From Halichondria panicea (lineage: Eukaryota > Porifera > Demospongiae > Suberitida > Halichondriidae): a DNA stretch of 64,000 nucleotides. Of the stretch, positions 11,123-21,500 are shown in pieces. The notes under the pieces were generated by a model that was not told where the DNA came from, did no database searches, and saw only the letters and a list, made by a program, of their open reading frames with translations. A program made the position numbers and the translations under genes. Where the stretch lies: NCBI RefSeq assembly GCF_963675165.1, contig NC_087377.1:13636198-13700197 (forward strand), written 5' to 3'. Numbering within the stretch: position 1 is the first letter of the stretch; every line of letters begins with the position of its first letter.

Positions 11123-11686
11123 GAGTAATCAATCGAATATCGGGCGGCACCTATTTCCGGACACGGCCACGCCTAACTAGAGAACAGCTGTGATCATTTA
11201 TTGCCAGCAGTACATAGCAGGGGCCCCTACTAACCTGGACACAAAATTTCCAGTCGTATCATTAGTCGTAGTAGAAGCAAGAGCTCTTGAAACGCAAAAT
11301 ACGGACATACGCATGATCATCCAATCTGTTGTATTCTCGTTTAGCCACTGCAGAGACCTCTTGTAAAGAGCAAACAGAACGATAAGTATACCTAAAGAAA
11401 GATAGACTACTGTGCTATACAAACAGCATCTAAACAAAACTCTTGGTGCTATACAAATTACACAGTTCAAGTAATCGTTGTAGTGAAGGTTAAAGTGCGG
11501 ACATCTTCTCTTCCATTGCTGCCTCCCTGATCACACTACCTCAGCAGATCAATTTCAAACAAGTGGATGGATTAAAGTTAGCTGATGAACGTGTGCATGT
11601 GAAGGGCTCTGTACTGGACCTTTAGCTTGCTTTGAAATTTGTGAGTTACACTTACTTGGTTGTAATGTTTTTGTACACAGTGTGTA
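11123..11686. repeat. Left TIR of pogo-like element
   Basis: 564 bp, starting GAGTAATCAATCGAATATCG at the outer end and finishing at GTACACAGTGTGTA. It matches 17101-17664 in inverse orientation with no length change. The 90-codon ORF within is carried by both arms and is not evidence of a gene. Confidence 0.9.
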
Positions 11687-11808
11687 GACTCTACCAATCA
11701 TACCAAACATCACATGACTAATGAAAAACACATGACTAATGAAAAATTATAAAACTAATGAACAGTTATATAACACAATACTGCAAAATGATTCACAAAA
11801 AAATAGAT

Positions 11809-14800
11809 CTAACAGCATTCAAAACGGATTTCTTTGGCATTTTCTATAACAATTCCCACACATTCACAGTGATACCATTGCCCACAATTGTCACACTTCA
11901 CCCAATCACCACTATCAGCATTAGTGCACCTACGGCTGATGCACAGACCTACACAAGAAACATTAACTTTAATGACAATGGGTGCATACAAGTGTGAAGG
12001 GAATACCTTGACTGCTCACAACACCAGTTTTAGTAACCTTCTGCGAGACTGAAATATGGAGCAATATCAAGTTTCTAATATATACGTTACTTTCTCACAA
12101 CTTACTAGTCTTCCTTGGACGCCCAACATTGTGCTTGTTGATAGCCACAGACTCTGAGAGAAAATGATTTGTATAACTGTAGAGCTCAATGTCATGAGTG
12201 TGTGTGTGTGTAATACCTCGAGTGTTCATAGGACAAAGTGGAGAAACCCTCCGCAGCACTAATTTTAAGAAAACAAATATAAAGGTGTATACATGTAAAA
12301 CTTATAAGTAAGTGTGTACTACTATTCTAAATTAACTGTAGCTTACCAGTTCTCGTTGCATGACCAGCAGTACTACAGTGTGTAACTGACACAGGCTCTG
12401 CAAAGATCATAAATTTACATTATGTACAATAACCAGACAGTAAGCACATGACGTGAGGCTAGGTGCAGACAGTGTGGTGCATATTTACCTCCATTATTGA
12501 GACAAAAATGGAACAGTGTATACAACTTACTGGTTTACCTTCAACTTCCTGTGATCTTGACCCACTATTCTCAGCTCCTAAATAAATTAATTAGACGTTA
12601 ATTTTCAAAGCCACAATGTCTGCATGTATTTTTTAAACACCTTGACTATTCCCGGTTACTGTAACGGGTGGAGTAACCTTCCGGGAGACTAAAGAGAAGC
12701 AAAATGAAAAGTTATAAGTTTGTCCCCTCACATCATATTTATACAACATACCCGTTTTCTTCGGGCGGCCAACAGGGCCTTTCTTGCTGTCTGGACCTTG
12801 ACTGATGAGCCTGCCATTTTTCTTCGCAGTAGCTGACACAGGCTCTGTGACAATTAACGCATTTATAATTAACTACTACATGTCTGTAGGTTGGATCATG
12901 CTACACCAAGTAGCGATCATGAACCATTTAGTGCCTAATGATGGTATAATATACCTTCAACTTCCTGTGATCCAGTATTCTCAGCTCCTAAATAAATAAA
13001 CGAGACACCTTAATAATTATTTCCAAAGCCACAATGTCTGCATGTATTTTTAAACACCTTGACTGTTCACAGTTGCTGTAACAGGTAGAGTAACCTTCCG
13101 GGAGACTAAAAAGAAGCAAAATGAAAGTTTATAAGTTTGTCCCACAGGCTTACAGCATAATTATACAACATACCAGTTTTCCTTGGGCACCTAACAGGGC
13201 GTTTCTTGCTGTCTGGACCTTGACTGATGAGACTGCCATTTTTCTTCGCAGCAGCTGACACAGGCTCTGTGACAATTATAAAACATGAAGGTCACCTACA
13301 TGTATGCATTTAATTGGATCGCACAGTGTAATAATAACGTTAACTATTGGATCGTAATAATAACGCAACCATTGGATCGTAATAATAACGCAACCATTGG
13401 ATTGTAATAATAACGTATAAACTATTGTATCATAATAAAGTTATTAATATGCAAATAGTTATTATTATGATCCAGTAAAGGTTACTATTATGATCCAATA
13501 GTTAACATTATTATTACACTGTACGATCCATATACACGTACATGTAGCTAGTACATGTGATCATGCTATACAAGTACATGTAGCGATTATGTACCATTAA
13601 ATTTTAGTGCCTAATGGTTACATGTAAGTACAAATCAAATGTACATATACCCTCAACTCTTGACCCACTATTCTCAGCTCCTAAATAAATTAATTAGACG
13701 TTAATTTTCAAAGCCACAACGTCTGCATGTATTTTTTAAACACCTTGACTATTTACAGTTATTTTAATGGGTGGAGTAACCTTCTGGGAGACTACGCAAA
13801 AATGAAATTTATAAGTTTGTCCCCTCACAGTAAAATTATACAAAACATACTGTACCAGTTTTCCGTGGGCGCCCAAGAGGGAGAAGCTTCTTGTTGGACA
13901 CAGACTCTGTACTGTTCACAGGACCAGGTGGTGAAACTTTCTGCGAGACTAAAATGGCGCAAAATGAACTTTCCAAAAACTACCCAATAATTTACCAGTT
14001 TTCCTTGAACTCCTAAGAGTATATTTACAGCTCTTTACTGATAACGGATCTGTGTGAATCATGTTGGCTTATCATGTATGCAACTGTACCTGTATATGGT
14101 ACATGTATGCACACTCATTCACATATTCATGTGTGAGATATACCTTGACTGTTCCCAGGAACAGGTGGAGTAACTTCCTGTGAGCCTGAAATAAAAAAGT
14201 TTCTAATAAACATACTGTATAAATTAATTATGTAACTTTGTACAATTATAGTACAGCAAACATTTACATTGTAGCTCACCAGCTCTCGGCAGACAACTGC
14301 CAGTAGTATCAGGCACAGACTCTGTTTCACGATCTGAACAAAGCAGCATGTTATTATAGGGTACACAACTGTATTACAGAGTGAAAATCAAACACGCTGT
14401 ATCATGAGTACATATTATATTCTTTACCTGGTCCAATAGATTCATCTCCTGAATAGCACCAACTATCAAAAAGGGCATCCACAATAGGATCACAATAATC
14501 ATCTACAGTAATAAAAAAAACCAGTCATTATTGTGTTCGCAAATCCAATACAGCACATATAATATGTACATGTACCTGGTCCGAACGATCTTCTACCTTC
14601 TGAATCATCAGCATCTTCAAAAGCAGGAAACAAATATTACGTAAAGTGTATAATGAAGTGTATTGTACATGTAAGTACCTGGTTGAGGAGACACTTCTAA
14701 ATCCGACTCACGCTCGTCAGTTTGTTTGTTACAGGTACCACCAGCTACATGTATGAAACAAAAATGTGTGTACAGTACGTGTACACTCTAGAGAACGAAT

Positions 14801-14961
14801 GTAACGTTCCACATGTAACACACAAAACCCACCTTGTGGATGATACATTTCAAGCCATAGTTTATACCTTCCCTTTGGTGCAAGATCATAGCCTTCAAGC
14901 AGCCTCGTTTCAAAACGGTCCCACTCATTGTCGGTGAAGACAACATCACTCTCAGGAACAG
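11809..14961 (-). CDS. Transposase C-terminal exons: AT-hooks and PHD finger
   Basis: After exon 1, an in-phase exon at 14961-14868 continues the protein (VPESDVVFTDNEWDRFETRL). Further left lie many small exon-like blocks in two alternating types. One type encodes AT-hook-like GRPRKT/GRPKKTG (about 12113-12155, 12750-12845, 13172-13268, 13857-13915). The other encodes a VTPPV(TV)(T)GNSQG-like peptide (about 12005-12050, 12640-12690, 13055-13108, 13740-13795, 14140-14187). The last exon (11948-11809) encodes a compact PHD finger with Cys/His pattern LCISRRC ... CDNC ... YHCEC ... FECC and then a stop. PHD fingers read histone tails and AT-hooks bind the minor groove, so this end probably guides targeting. 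Exact splicing is unsure; one exon junction (near 14740) did not hold frame in my reading. Confidence 0.6.
13315..13529. mobile_element. MITE nested in transposase intron
   Basis: The ends TGGATCGCACAGTGTAATAA and the inverse at 13490-13529 pair over about 40 bp. The interior repeats TTGGATCGTAATAATAACG three to four times. It sits between transposase exon blocks. Confidence 0.65.
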
Positions 14962-15020
14962 CTGCATAAATAATTATAAGCTATAATTATACGACCAAAC
15001 ATAACAGTGCTTTGACTCAC

Positions 15021-16701
15021 AGTTAGTCGATTCTTTGGGCAACCTTGCGGGTGTGAGAGTTTGCTTCTGTTTCTGTTTCTTTGCTTCTTGCTTCTGAAGT
15101 CTCTTCTGCTGAGCTTGTTTCTTCTTAAGTTCCTTCTCAAGCTTCATTTGTTCCTTTTGGTTAATAATCTTCAGATTTTCAGAACTTGTTAGCACCCGTC
15201 CACTGCCAACTGGCTTAGCTTGTTGGGTGTGCAACTCAGGCACCGTCACTGCAGAAAGACATTTCGTAACAGCAGTCTGTCGTAGAACACAGCTGTTTTT
15301 AGCAGGACTCTTAGCAGGGGAGTCACCATCAGAAGAGTCTGTTTCTTCAACACTTGCATCATGTAGATGTATAGATCTTGATGGACTGCAGTTGTAGAGT
15401 GGTATGAAATTAAGGCCTGTTTCCTGTGCCAAGCTTGAAACCCGATCCTTAAAATCAGCAACAGGTAGCCTAATTGCCTCTCGATTAAAAGGGACTATGC
15501 CTGTGCATCGAAATCCACTTATGGCATTAGCTGGGGTCATTGATGCAAACCATGCTTTGTTGAACAGCCGAGAAAACTCGTATCGGGTCGCCATTTTTCC
15601 ACCACTTTGTGCCATATAACTATGACATTCCTTCCTCCAGGCACGCTTCAGTGGCCCAAAACAGCCCTTATCAAGGGGTTGTGTTAAATGCGTTGTATTC
15701 GGCGGGAGACAGAAGAGTATTACCTGCTCCGAAGCTGCAAGTCTCACAGTACTCGGCTGGTAATGGGTAGAATGGCCATCCATTATTAACAACACAGGAC
15801 GCACTGGAGATGCATTAGGCAAAAATTGGCACTTAAACCAGTCTTCAAACAACACACTATCAATCCATCCATTTTTTGATGTTCCATACCTAGTTCCTGG
15901 TACTTCTCCATAAGTCCAAGCTGTTTTAATGTTCATTCTGTCAAATATAATCATAGGAGGAATGATTTGACCTGTTGCACTGACAGCTGAAACACATGTA
16001 AGCTGTGCTTTATTTCCGGTTGAGATTTTTATTGGGTGTTTTACACCTCTGGCAGTGATGATTTTTGGAGGTGCAGGGTCGAGGGGCATGCCTGTTTCGT
16101 CCATGTTGTAGATTTGGGATGGGCAATCGAGTAAATCATTCTCTGTCAGCGTCTGCTCCAACAAGTCATAATAGCAAGAAATTACTTGGGGAGAACTTGC
16201 TACAGCCCTTGAGTATGATAATGGCTCTGCAGCACGTACAGCTAGTTCACCATGCCTCTTCTTAAACGAGGTCCACCACCCATCAGTGACTACGGCAGTT
16301 CGAAGTCCTTTTGTTTGAACAATGTTACGAACCAGTGCCAAAACTTCCTGTTTGGATTTTGCATAGCCCATTGATGCACAACCACAGAGAAAACTAACAA
16401 GTTCATTCTCTTCCTCATCAGTGAGGAGCTTTGGTGGGCCACTTCTCGCCCCAAACTTAACTCGTCCACTGACGCGATCCTGAAGAGTTGACTTAGGTAC
16501 TCCATATGCCTCGGCAGCATCTCGTACTGAGAGCCCATCTTCAATATGTGCTAAGTATGCTTTATAGAGGGTACTTTCAGTCCATGACTTGTAAGAGGTT
16601 GGTCGTTTCGCAACTGTGGGTATATAAGACGATCGCGGTGGCGAGAGAGTAAAAGTTCTTCGTGCGACAAACACACGGTCATTCAAGCTGAGCTGAGCCA
16701 T
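15021..16701 (-). CDS. pogo/Tigger-type transposase, main exon
   Basis: This CENP-B-like DDE transposase binds the element's TIRs and cuts and joins DNA in the nucleus. I chose the ATG at 16701 (MAQLSLNDRVFVARR): the open frame extends upstream, but an acceptor-like CAG sits just before this ATG. A Psq-type HTH (around residues 40-90; GLSVRDAAEAYGVPKSTLQD) is followed by a CENP-B-type second HTH (about 110-160; WWTSFKKRHGELAVRAAEPL) and a DDE_1 core. Catalytic Asp residues are in NMDETG (about 201), LLIMDGHSTH (about 308) and QPLDKGCFG (about 344), about DD35D. A Lys/Gln-rich basic coiled segment follows at about 460-530. The exon ends at a GTGAGT donor and continues into small exons to the left. 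There is no internal stop, so it may be active. Confidence 0.88.
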
Positions 16702-17027
16702 CAAACAACTGCAAACAACAAAAATATGCATATTAAAAACCAAAGGAATACTTTGTATCCTGTGCCTTATACCCACAACAGCAGGTTCTTGCAATTAGCC
16801 TACCACAGGTAAAGTGGCTGGGCATGAGACTATGTACGTTTAAATGTATGTGCAGAATAGCTAGCACTATATTTCTATTCAAGGGGCATACTTTTACACA
16901 CGTGCCTGGCCTTAGGTGTGCTGGCATGCCAATCACATGCCCCTTTACAGGCTAAACTACACATATGGCCTATTACAAAGCTCTAGGCTTGAATTTGAAA
17001 TTATATTCTCCGTTCCAATGCCTAAGA

Positions 17028-17090
17028 GCTCTGGTAGCTCAGTAGTAAGAGCATCTGACTATTATTCAGAAAGTCTCAGGTTCATGTAAC
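17028..17090 (+). pseudogene. Truncated tRNA-like sequence
   Basis: GCTCTGGTAGCTCAGTAGTA resembles a tRNA 5' half with an A box. A TCTGA/TCAGA stem with a 7-nt loop follows, and then a B-box-like GGTTCATG. The T arm and acceptor 3' strand are missing: the sequence stops 10 bp before the TIR. The anticodon position would read ATT, which is unusual. It is a tRNA or SINE remnant, not a functional tRNA. Confidence 0.5.
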
Positions 17091-17100
17091 AGTTTAATCA

Positions 17101-17664
17101 TACACACTGTGTACAAAAACATTACAACCAAGTAAGTGTAACTCACAAATTTCAAAGCAAGCTAAAGGTCCAGTACAGAGCCCTTCACATGCACACGTTC
17201 ATCAGCTAACTTTAATCCATCCACTTGTTTGAAATTGATCTGCTGAGGTAGTGTGATCAGGGAGGCAGCAATGGAAGAGAAGATGTCCGCACTTTAACCT
17301 TCACTACAACGATTACTTGAACTGTGTAATTTGTATAGCACCAAGAGTTTTGTTTAGATGCTGTTTGTATAGCACAGTAGTCTATCTTTCTTTAGGTATA
17401 CTTATCGTTCTGTTTGCTCTTTACAAGAGGTCTCTGCAGTGGCTAAACGAGAATACAACAGATTGGATGATCATGCGTATGTCCGTATTTTGCGTTTCAA
17501 GAGCTCTTGCTTCTACTACGACTAATGATACGACTGGAAATTTTGTGTCCAGGTTAGTAGGGGCCCCTGCTATGTACTGCTGGCAATAAATGATCACAGC
17601 TGTTCTCTAGTTAGGCGTGGCCGTGTCCGGAAATAGGTGCCGCCCGATATTCGATTGATTACTC
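17101..17664. repeat. Right TIR of pogo-like element
   Basis: Reverse complement of 11123-11686, with the outer end adjoining TA at 17665-17666. The MITE at 17667-17904 abuts it immediately. Confidence 0.9.
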
Positions 17665-17666
17665 TA

Positions 17667-17904
17667 TACCGTATAGCGCGAAATTTTCGAGGGGCTTAAT
17701 TTTCGCGGATTTCGTGGGTTGGAATTCTACACGAAAATTAAGTCCACGAAAAGTGTTCGTTAATAAGAATTACCTGCTATCATGCAAATATTTAAAGGCG
17801 TGGCTTCCGGTAAGCAGTCATTCCGCGAACATTGTGCAACGAAATGGCTTTTAGAGGCCAATCCACGAAATATAAGTGCCTCGAAAATTTCGCGCTATAC
17901 GGTA
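17667..17904. mobile_element. MITE with 26-bp TIRs, TACCGTATAGCGCGAAATTT
   Basis: Bases 17667-17692 and 17879-17904 are inverse copies. TA occurs at both outer ends, as in Tc1/mariner-type MITEs. It directly abuts the right end of the pogo-like element and shares its TA. Related sequences appear near 40456-40620. Confidence 0.8.
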
Positions 17905-18130
17905 TGCTTGGAAACTGAAAATATAACGCTGGTAGCTACTAGTTGGGCGGAGCCCGACCGTCCCTGACGGGAGGTCGGGGGACACGCTTATATAGGATTT
18001 GTACTTGTGTATTATGTAATACTGCTTGGAGCATCATGAATATAATCATTTTAAGTGGGTGTTAAACGCAATATGCACCGCACTGCACCACATGCACACT
18101 AGACTTTGCTACTAAATTAAAAGAGCAAGA

Positions 18131-18376
18131 ATGGCCCAAGTGCTACAATGTTTTGGATGTGGGGATGAGCTATCAAGGCCTGGTAACAGGAGAGCTCTTG
18201 ATGGTCCAGCTGGAAAGGAAGTGTTGGACCTGTGGACAATGCTACTGGAGAATGAGGAAGAACAGATGTGTGCTGATGTCGACATTAACAGTATTGTAAA
18301 TGGCAGTGATAAAAACAGATTGCCCAAAATGTGCAGGAAATGTTTCGGTAGATATAGCAGCTTTCTTGAAGCACAG
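18131..18376 (+). CDS. Zinc-finger first exon, possible transposase N-terminus
   Basis: The ATG at 18131 opens MAQVLQCFGCGDELSRPGNR. A CxxC pair (residues 7 and 10) and a distal CRKC pair frame a ZAD-like zinc-binding module, followed by FGRYSSFLEAQ and a GTAATA donor at 18377. No partner exon is visible before the convergent helicase, so the gene appears truncated. It begins about 120 bp inside the left arm of the inverted-repeat element and is therefore probably the element's own protein. I do not recognise the exact family. Confidence 0.5.
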
Positions 18377-18429
18377 GTAATAATGAAAATAAAATTTGTA
18401 ATTAGCTGAAAGAAGTAACTAAGTCTTAG

Positions 18430-19846
18430 GTCACACTGTCCACATAAACATGACTTAGAACAAATATCACAGCACAAGCAATTGAAACCGAGATCAACAT
18501 GTTTGTAATTGTCAATATTTCGGAAAAGACTATCCCTTCTACAATCTGTAGTGTTGAAGTTTGAAGCATATTCTTTATTCTCATTATTAACTTGATGGTA
18601 AATTCTTGCCTTTAAAAGGGTTACACGTGATGGTTTACCATCTCGACCTGCTCTACCAGTCTCTTGTACATAGCTACTGATATCGTCTGACAGGCCAACA
18701 TGAATGATTTACCAAATGTTGGGACAATCAACACCCATACCAAATGCCATAGTAGCTACAACAATGCGAAGATTGCCAAATAAACGAATGATTTCAGATT
18801 TATGGGCTGGATCAGTGACACTTGTAAACATGTCCACGAGGCGAAATTCAGGAAGATCAGGTGTATCATCAGGATTTGTGAATGCAGCTCCAAGGTAATC
18901 CTTAAAGAAGAGGTATATACATGTCACCACACACTCCAAAAGAACGTCCATATATGATTGTTTTGGGAAACTTGTTTCTCTCGATTACCAATTTCTGGGC
19001 CAAGTTTTGGAATGTCTCTGGTATACTTTTGAACAATCCAACAGCATAAATCAAAATTTGGGATTACTGGGACTCTCGTAATGACAAATGGGTTTCTTAG
19101 GCCAACAATACGAGAAATGAATGAAATGTCACTTCGGGTAGCTGTTGCTGTTAGCGCCATCACATGAACTGATGTTGGAATGAGGCTGCGCACTTCTCTA
19201 ATTCTCAACAGCATTTGCCTGAAAGTCTCACCCCTGCAATAATATTATTGGTACACATGTTAATAAAAAACAATGAGTCAAATACATACCATTTCTTCAC
19301 ACAATGAGCTTCATCGATTATCAAAGCCTTGAGTCTATTAGCATACACATCTCCCCCCAGAAGTCTTCTCCAATGCTTCTTGCTGATGATCATTTCAGGT
19401 GTAAAGAATACTAGCTGATACTTCCATGGAAGATCGCATCCATTGTAGCTGCATCAGACATCTCGCCCGAGACATATGTGCTAGAGATGCCTTTAGAACA
19501 ATAGATGGCTACGGCTATATATAGAATAAAAGCATCCAGCTTAGAATGATCTAGTTATACGTGTAAACAGCTCATATGCACATGTACGTATAATTATATG
19601 TATGTTCTATCTAGCCTTACATACCTGATCATGAATGATGGCCAGCAGAGGAGTGACTACTACTACAATAGAATAACCTTTCTCCTTCTCCAATATTTTG
19701 TCAAATGCTGCAGGCAAACAAGTATAGCAAAGGCTCTTTCCAAATCCAGTAGGCAATACAGCAAGACATCTCTGCCTCTCAGAAAAGAAGTGACTACTTC
19801 CAAGCTTGTTAGCAGCTTCTGTGACAGCTTGTGTAACTTTCTCCAT
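18430..19846 (-). pseudogene. RecQ-type DNA helicase, decayed
   Basis: Exon pieces in order on the minus strand give RecQ landmarks. These are a Walker A loop (LPTGFGKSLCYTCLP, exon about 19846-19625), the DEAH box (IDEAHCVKKW, about 19300), motif III (ALTATATR, about 19150), FGMGVDCPNIW (about 18720) and motif VI (QETGRAGRDG, about 18655), followed by a Cys-rich tail (CLCCDICSKSCLCGQC). Such enzymes unwind DNA 3' to 5'. There is a one-base loss before KYQLVFFTPEM (about 19430) and a TAA where Gln is expected after PNIW (about 18710). Introns are short. It is probably a transposon-encoded helicase and is now inactive. Confidence 0.75.
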
Positions 19847-20110
19847 TTTGCTCAAAGCAGCTCCGCCCAGCTGCACACCCACCTAGCTAAGTGGGTGTTA
19901 CCAACCACTTGCAATACTGCAATCTGATTGGGCTGCACTCCTCAGTGCAGCAGTACAAATCCTATATAAGCATGTCACCCGGCCACCCGTTGGGAACGGG
20001 TGCCGGGCTCCGCCCAGCTAGGTAGCTACCGCACTAAAATGTAGTTGTCGTCTTTGACACTGTGTAGTGTGGCTTCTGTAAGAGCATTTGCCTCGAGTGA
20101 TGCCTCAAAC

Positions 20111-21366
20111 CATAGATACTGTACACTCCGTGGATGTGAAACGTGGGTAGTATACGGGTAGATTACGGAGTATTTGTGTTCACTCACTGCAACGGCACCC
20201 AGCTGCAGAAATGGACACTTTTAGTGTTGTTTTTCTTGCACAGCTGCGCACTTGTGGCTTCAGTTGAGGAGAAGGCTTGCTGTACTCGTAGGTGGGAGGT
20301 AAGTCTATCATAGAGCATGTATATTGAGCCTACATTATTAGTGGATAGCCTTTTGGAGCTCATTTTTGTCTGTAACTTACTAGGTGACAAGTTTGTGGTT
20401 AGGCGATCTTTGGTTGGGTTTATGGTTGGAACATTTCGCTTTGCTTTCCTGTTAGTCTATGAAGTGAAGTACTGGGAGAATGTGTTCAGCACTTAAGGAA
20501 ATGTATAAGGCTAGCAGCAAACTGAATGATAGGTCAAAAATAGGTGTTCAACAGTACCTATCTTGTGGTTAGGCGATCTTGCCAACAAAAAGCTCCATCA
20601 CTTAAATGATGTGGTCATTCAATAATATAGATGTCCTTATACCAGGAGAATCTATTTTGACCCTCAGTAAATGTTTTGTTATTTCAGGAAAGCGTGTCTT
20701 TTTGTGGTGAACATGTTTACTCCTACAAATGTACTGTATGATGATAATGCATACATGATCGTACAACAGCGGCCTGAGTAAATTATTATTACTAACATAC
20801 TTTTTTAATTTAGGTAATGCTCTATCACCAAAGGAAGCGGAAAGGAGCATAATTATTCCCTGATGCAAGACTAACAAACAAGTGTACGAGCACAAGTAGC
20901 GATAAGACGAAGAAGAATCCTCCTTCAACTTTAAATCAGTTTTAGTTGTCCATTTAGTTGTCTATTACTAAGTCTATCTTCGTGCATGGATGCCTGCCTA
21001 TATAATATTCTGTGTGCATACATGCTGTGCTATATATACAATGTCATCACAAAAATTAAGTCAGCAGTGTACATGTAGCTAGATCAGGTTCCAATATGAT
21101 TTCTGCATTTCCACTTTCATTCATGAACATCTCTCTTGGCTCTCCCTGCGCAGAGAATCAGTTAGCACTGGAAGAACTTGGACTGGGAGCTTCAGTTATC
21201 CTATCACTCACACGTAGTTACTGTTATTATTGTATCCATGCAGTAGATTCCGTATACTATAGGAAATTCCGGATACTCGGTCCGTGTCATCCGTTGCAAT
21301 GAGTGTTTCAGGACTTTTGGTAGTGGGCGGAAGTGTTTCACATCCACGGAGTGTACAGTATCTATG
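20111..21366. mobile_element. Element with ~32-bp TIRs and 7-bp flanking repeat
   Basis: CATAGATACTGTACACTCCG at 20111 is matched inversely at about 21335-21366. CTCAAAC flanks both sides (20104-20110 and 21367-21373). Inner blocks (CATTGCAACGGA-like) also match inversely. No supported gene lies inside. Its right end lies just before receptor gene A, whose signal-peptide exon is missing. Confidence 0.7.
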
Positions 21367-21500
21367 CTCAAACTGTAGCTCTTGTGATGATCTACCTGGA
21401 TATGATAGTCACAGTTGCTCTTGAATATTCTCTTCTGCACAATGCAGTACTGAAGTCAACCCTCTTTCTCGAACTAACTCAAGCAATGATGTAACGCATA

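Larger units (their letters stand above)
11123..17664 (-). mobile_element. Complete pogo/Tigger-like transposon, 6.5 kb
   Basis: Two terminal inverted repeats of equal length (564 bp; 11123-11686 and 17101-17664) bound a CENP-B-like transposase gene read on the minus strand. TA dinucleotides flank the outer ends (11121-11122 and 17665-17666), as expected for the IS630/Tc1/pogo group. The arms contain an identical 90-codon ORF in inverse orientation, so they are nearly or fully identical and the insertion looks young. A small MITE and a truncated tRNA-like sequence lie inside. Confidence 0.9.
17931..20028. mobile_element. Inverted-repeat element carrying RecQ-like helicase
   Basis: About 77 bp at 17931-18007 reappears inverted at 19952-20028 (landmarks GGGCGGAGCCCG and TATATAGGATTTGTACT). 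The arms bound a plus-strand zinc-finger exon and a minus-strand decayed helicase that converge. The pattern suggests an autonomous DNA transposon that has lost its middle. I could not define a target duplication or assign a superfamily. Confidence 0.65.

Noticed and set aside
11198-11470. 90-residue ORF (MNCVICIAPRVLFRCC...), also present at 17317-17589
   Set aside because: It lies wholly in the terminal inverted repeats of the pogo-like element, and its two copies are simply the two arms. No family resemblance was seen.
20040-20110. Possible tRNA near GGCTTCTGTAAGAGCATTTG
   Set aside because: There is a weak A-box resemblance only. No cloverleaf stems or B box could be drawn.
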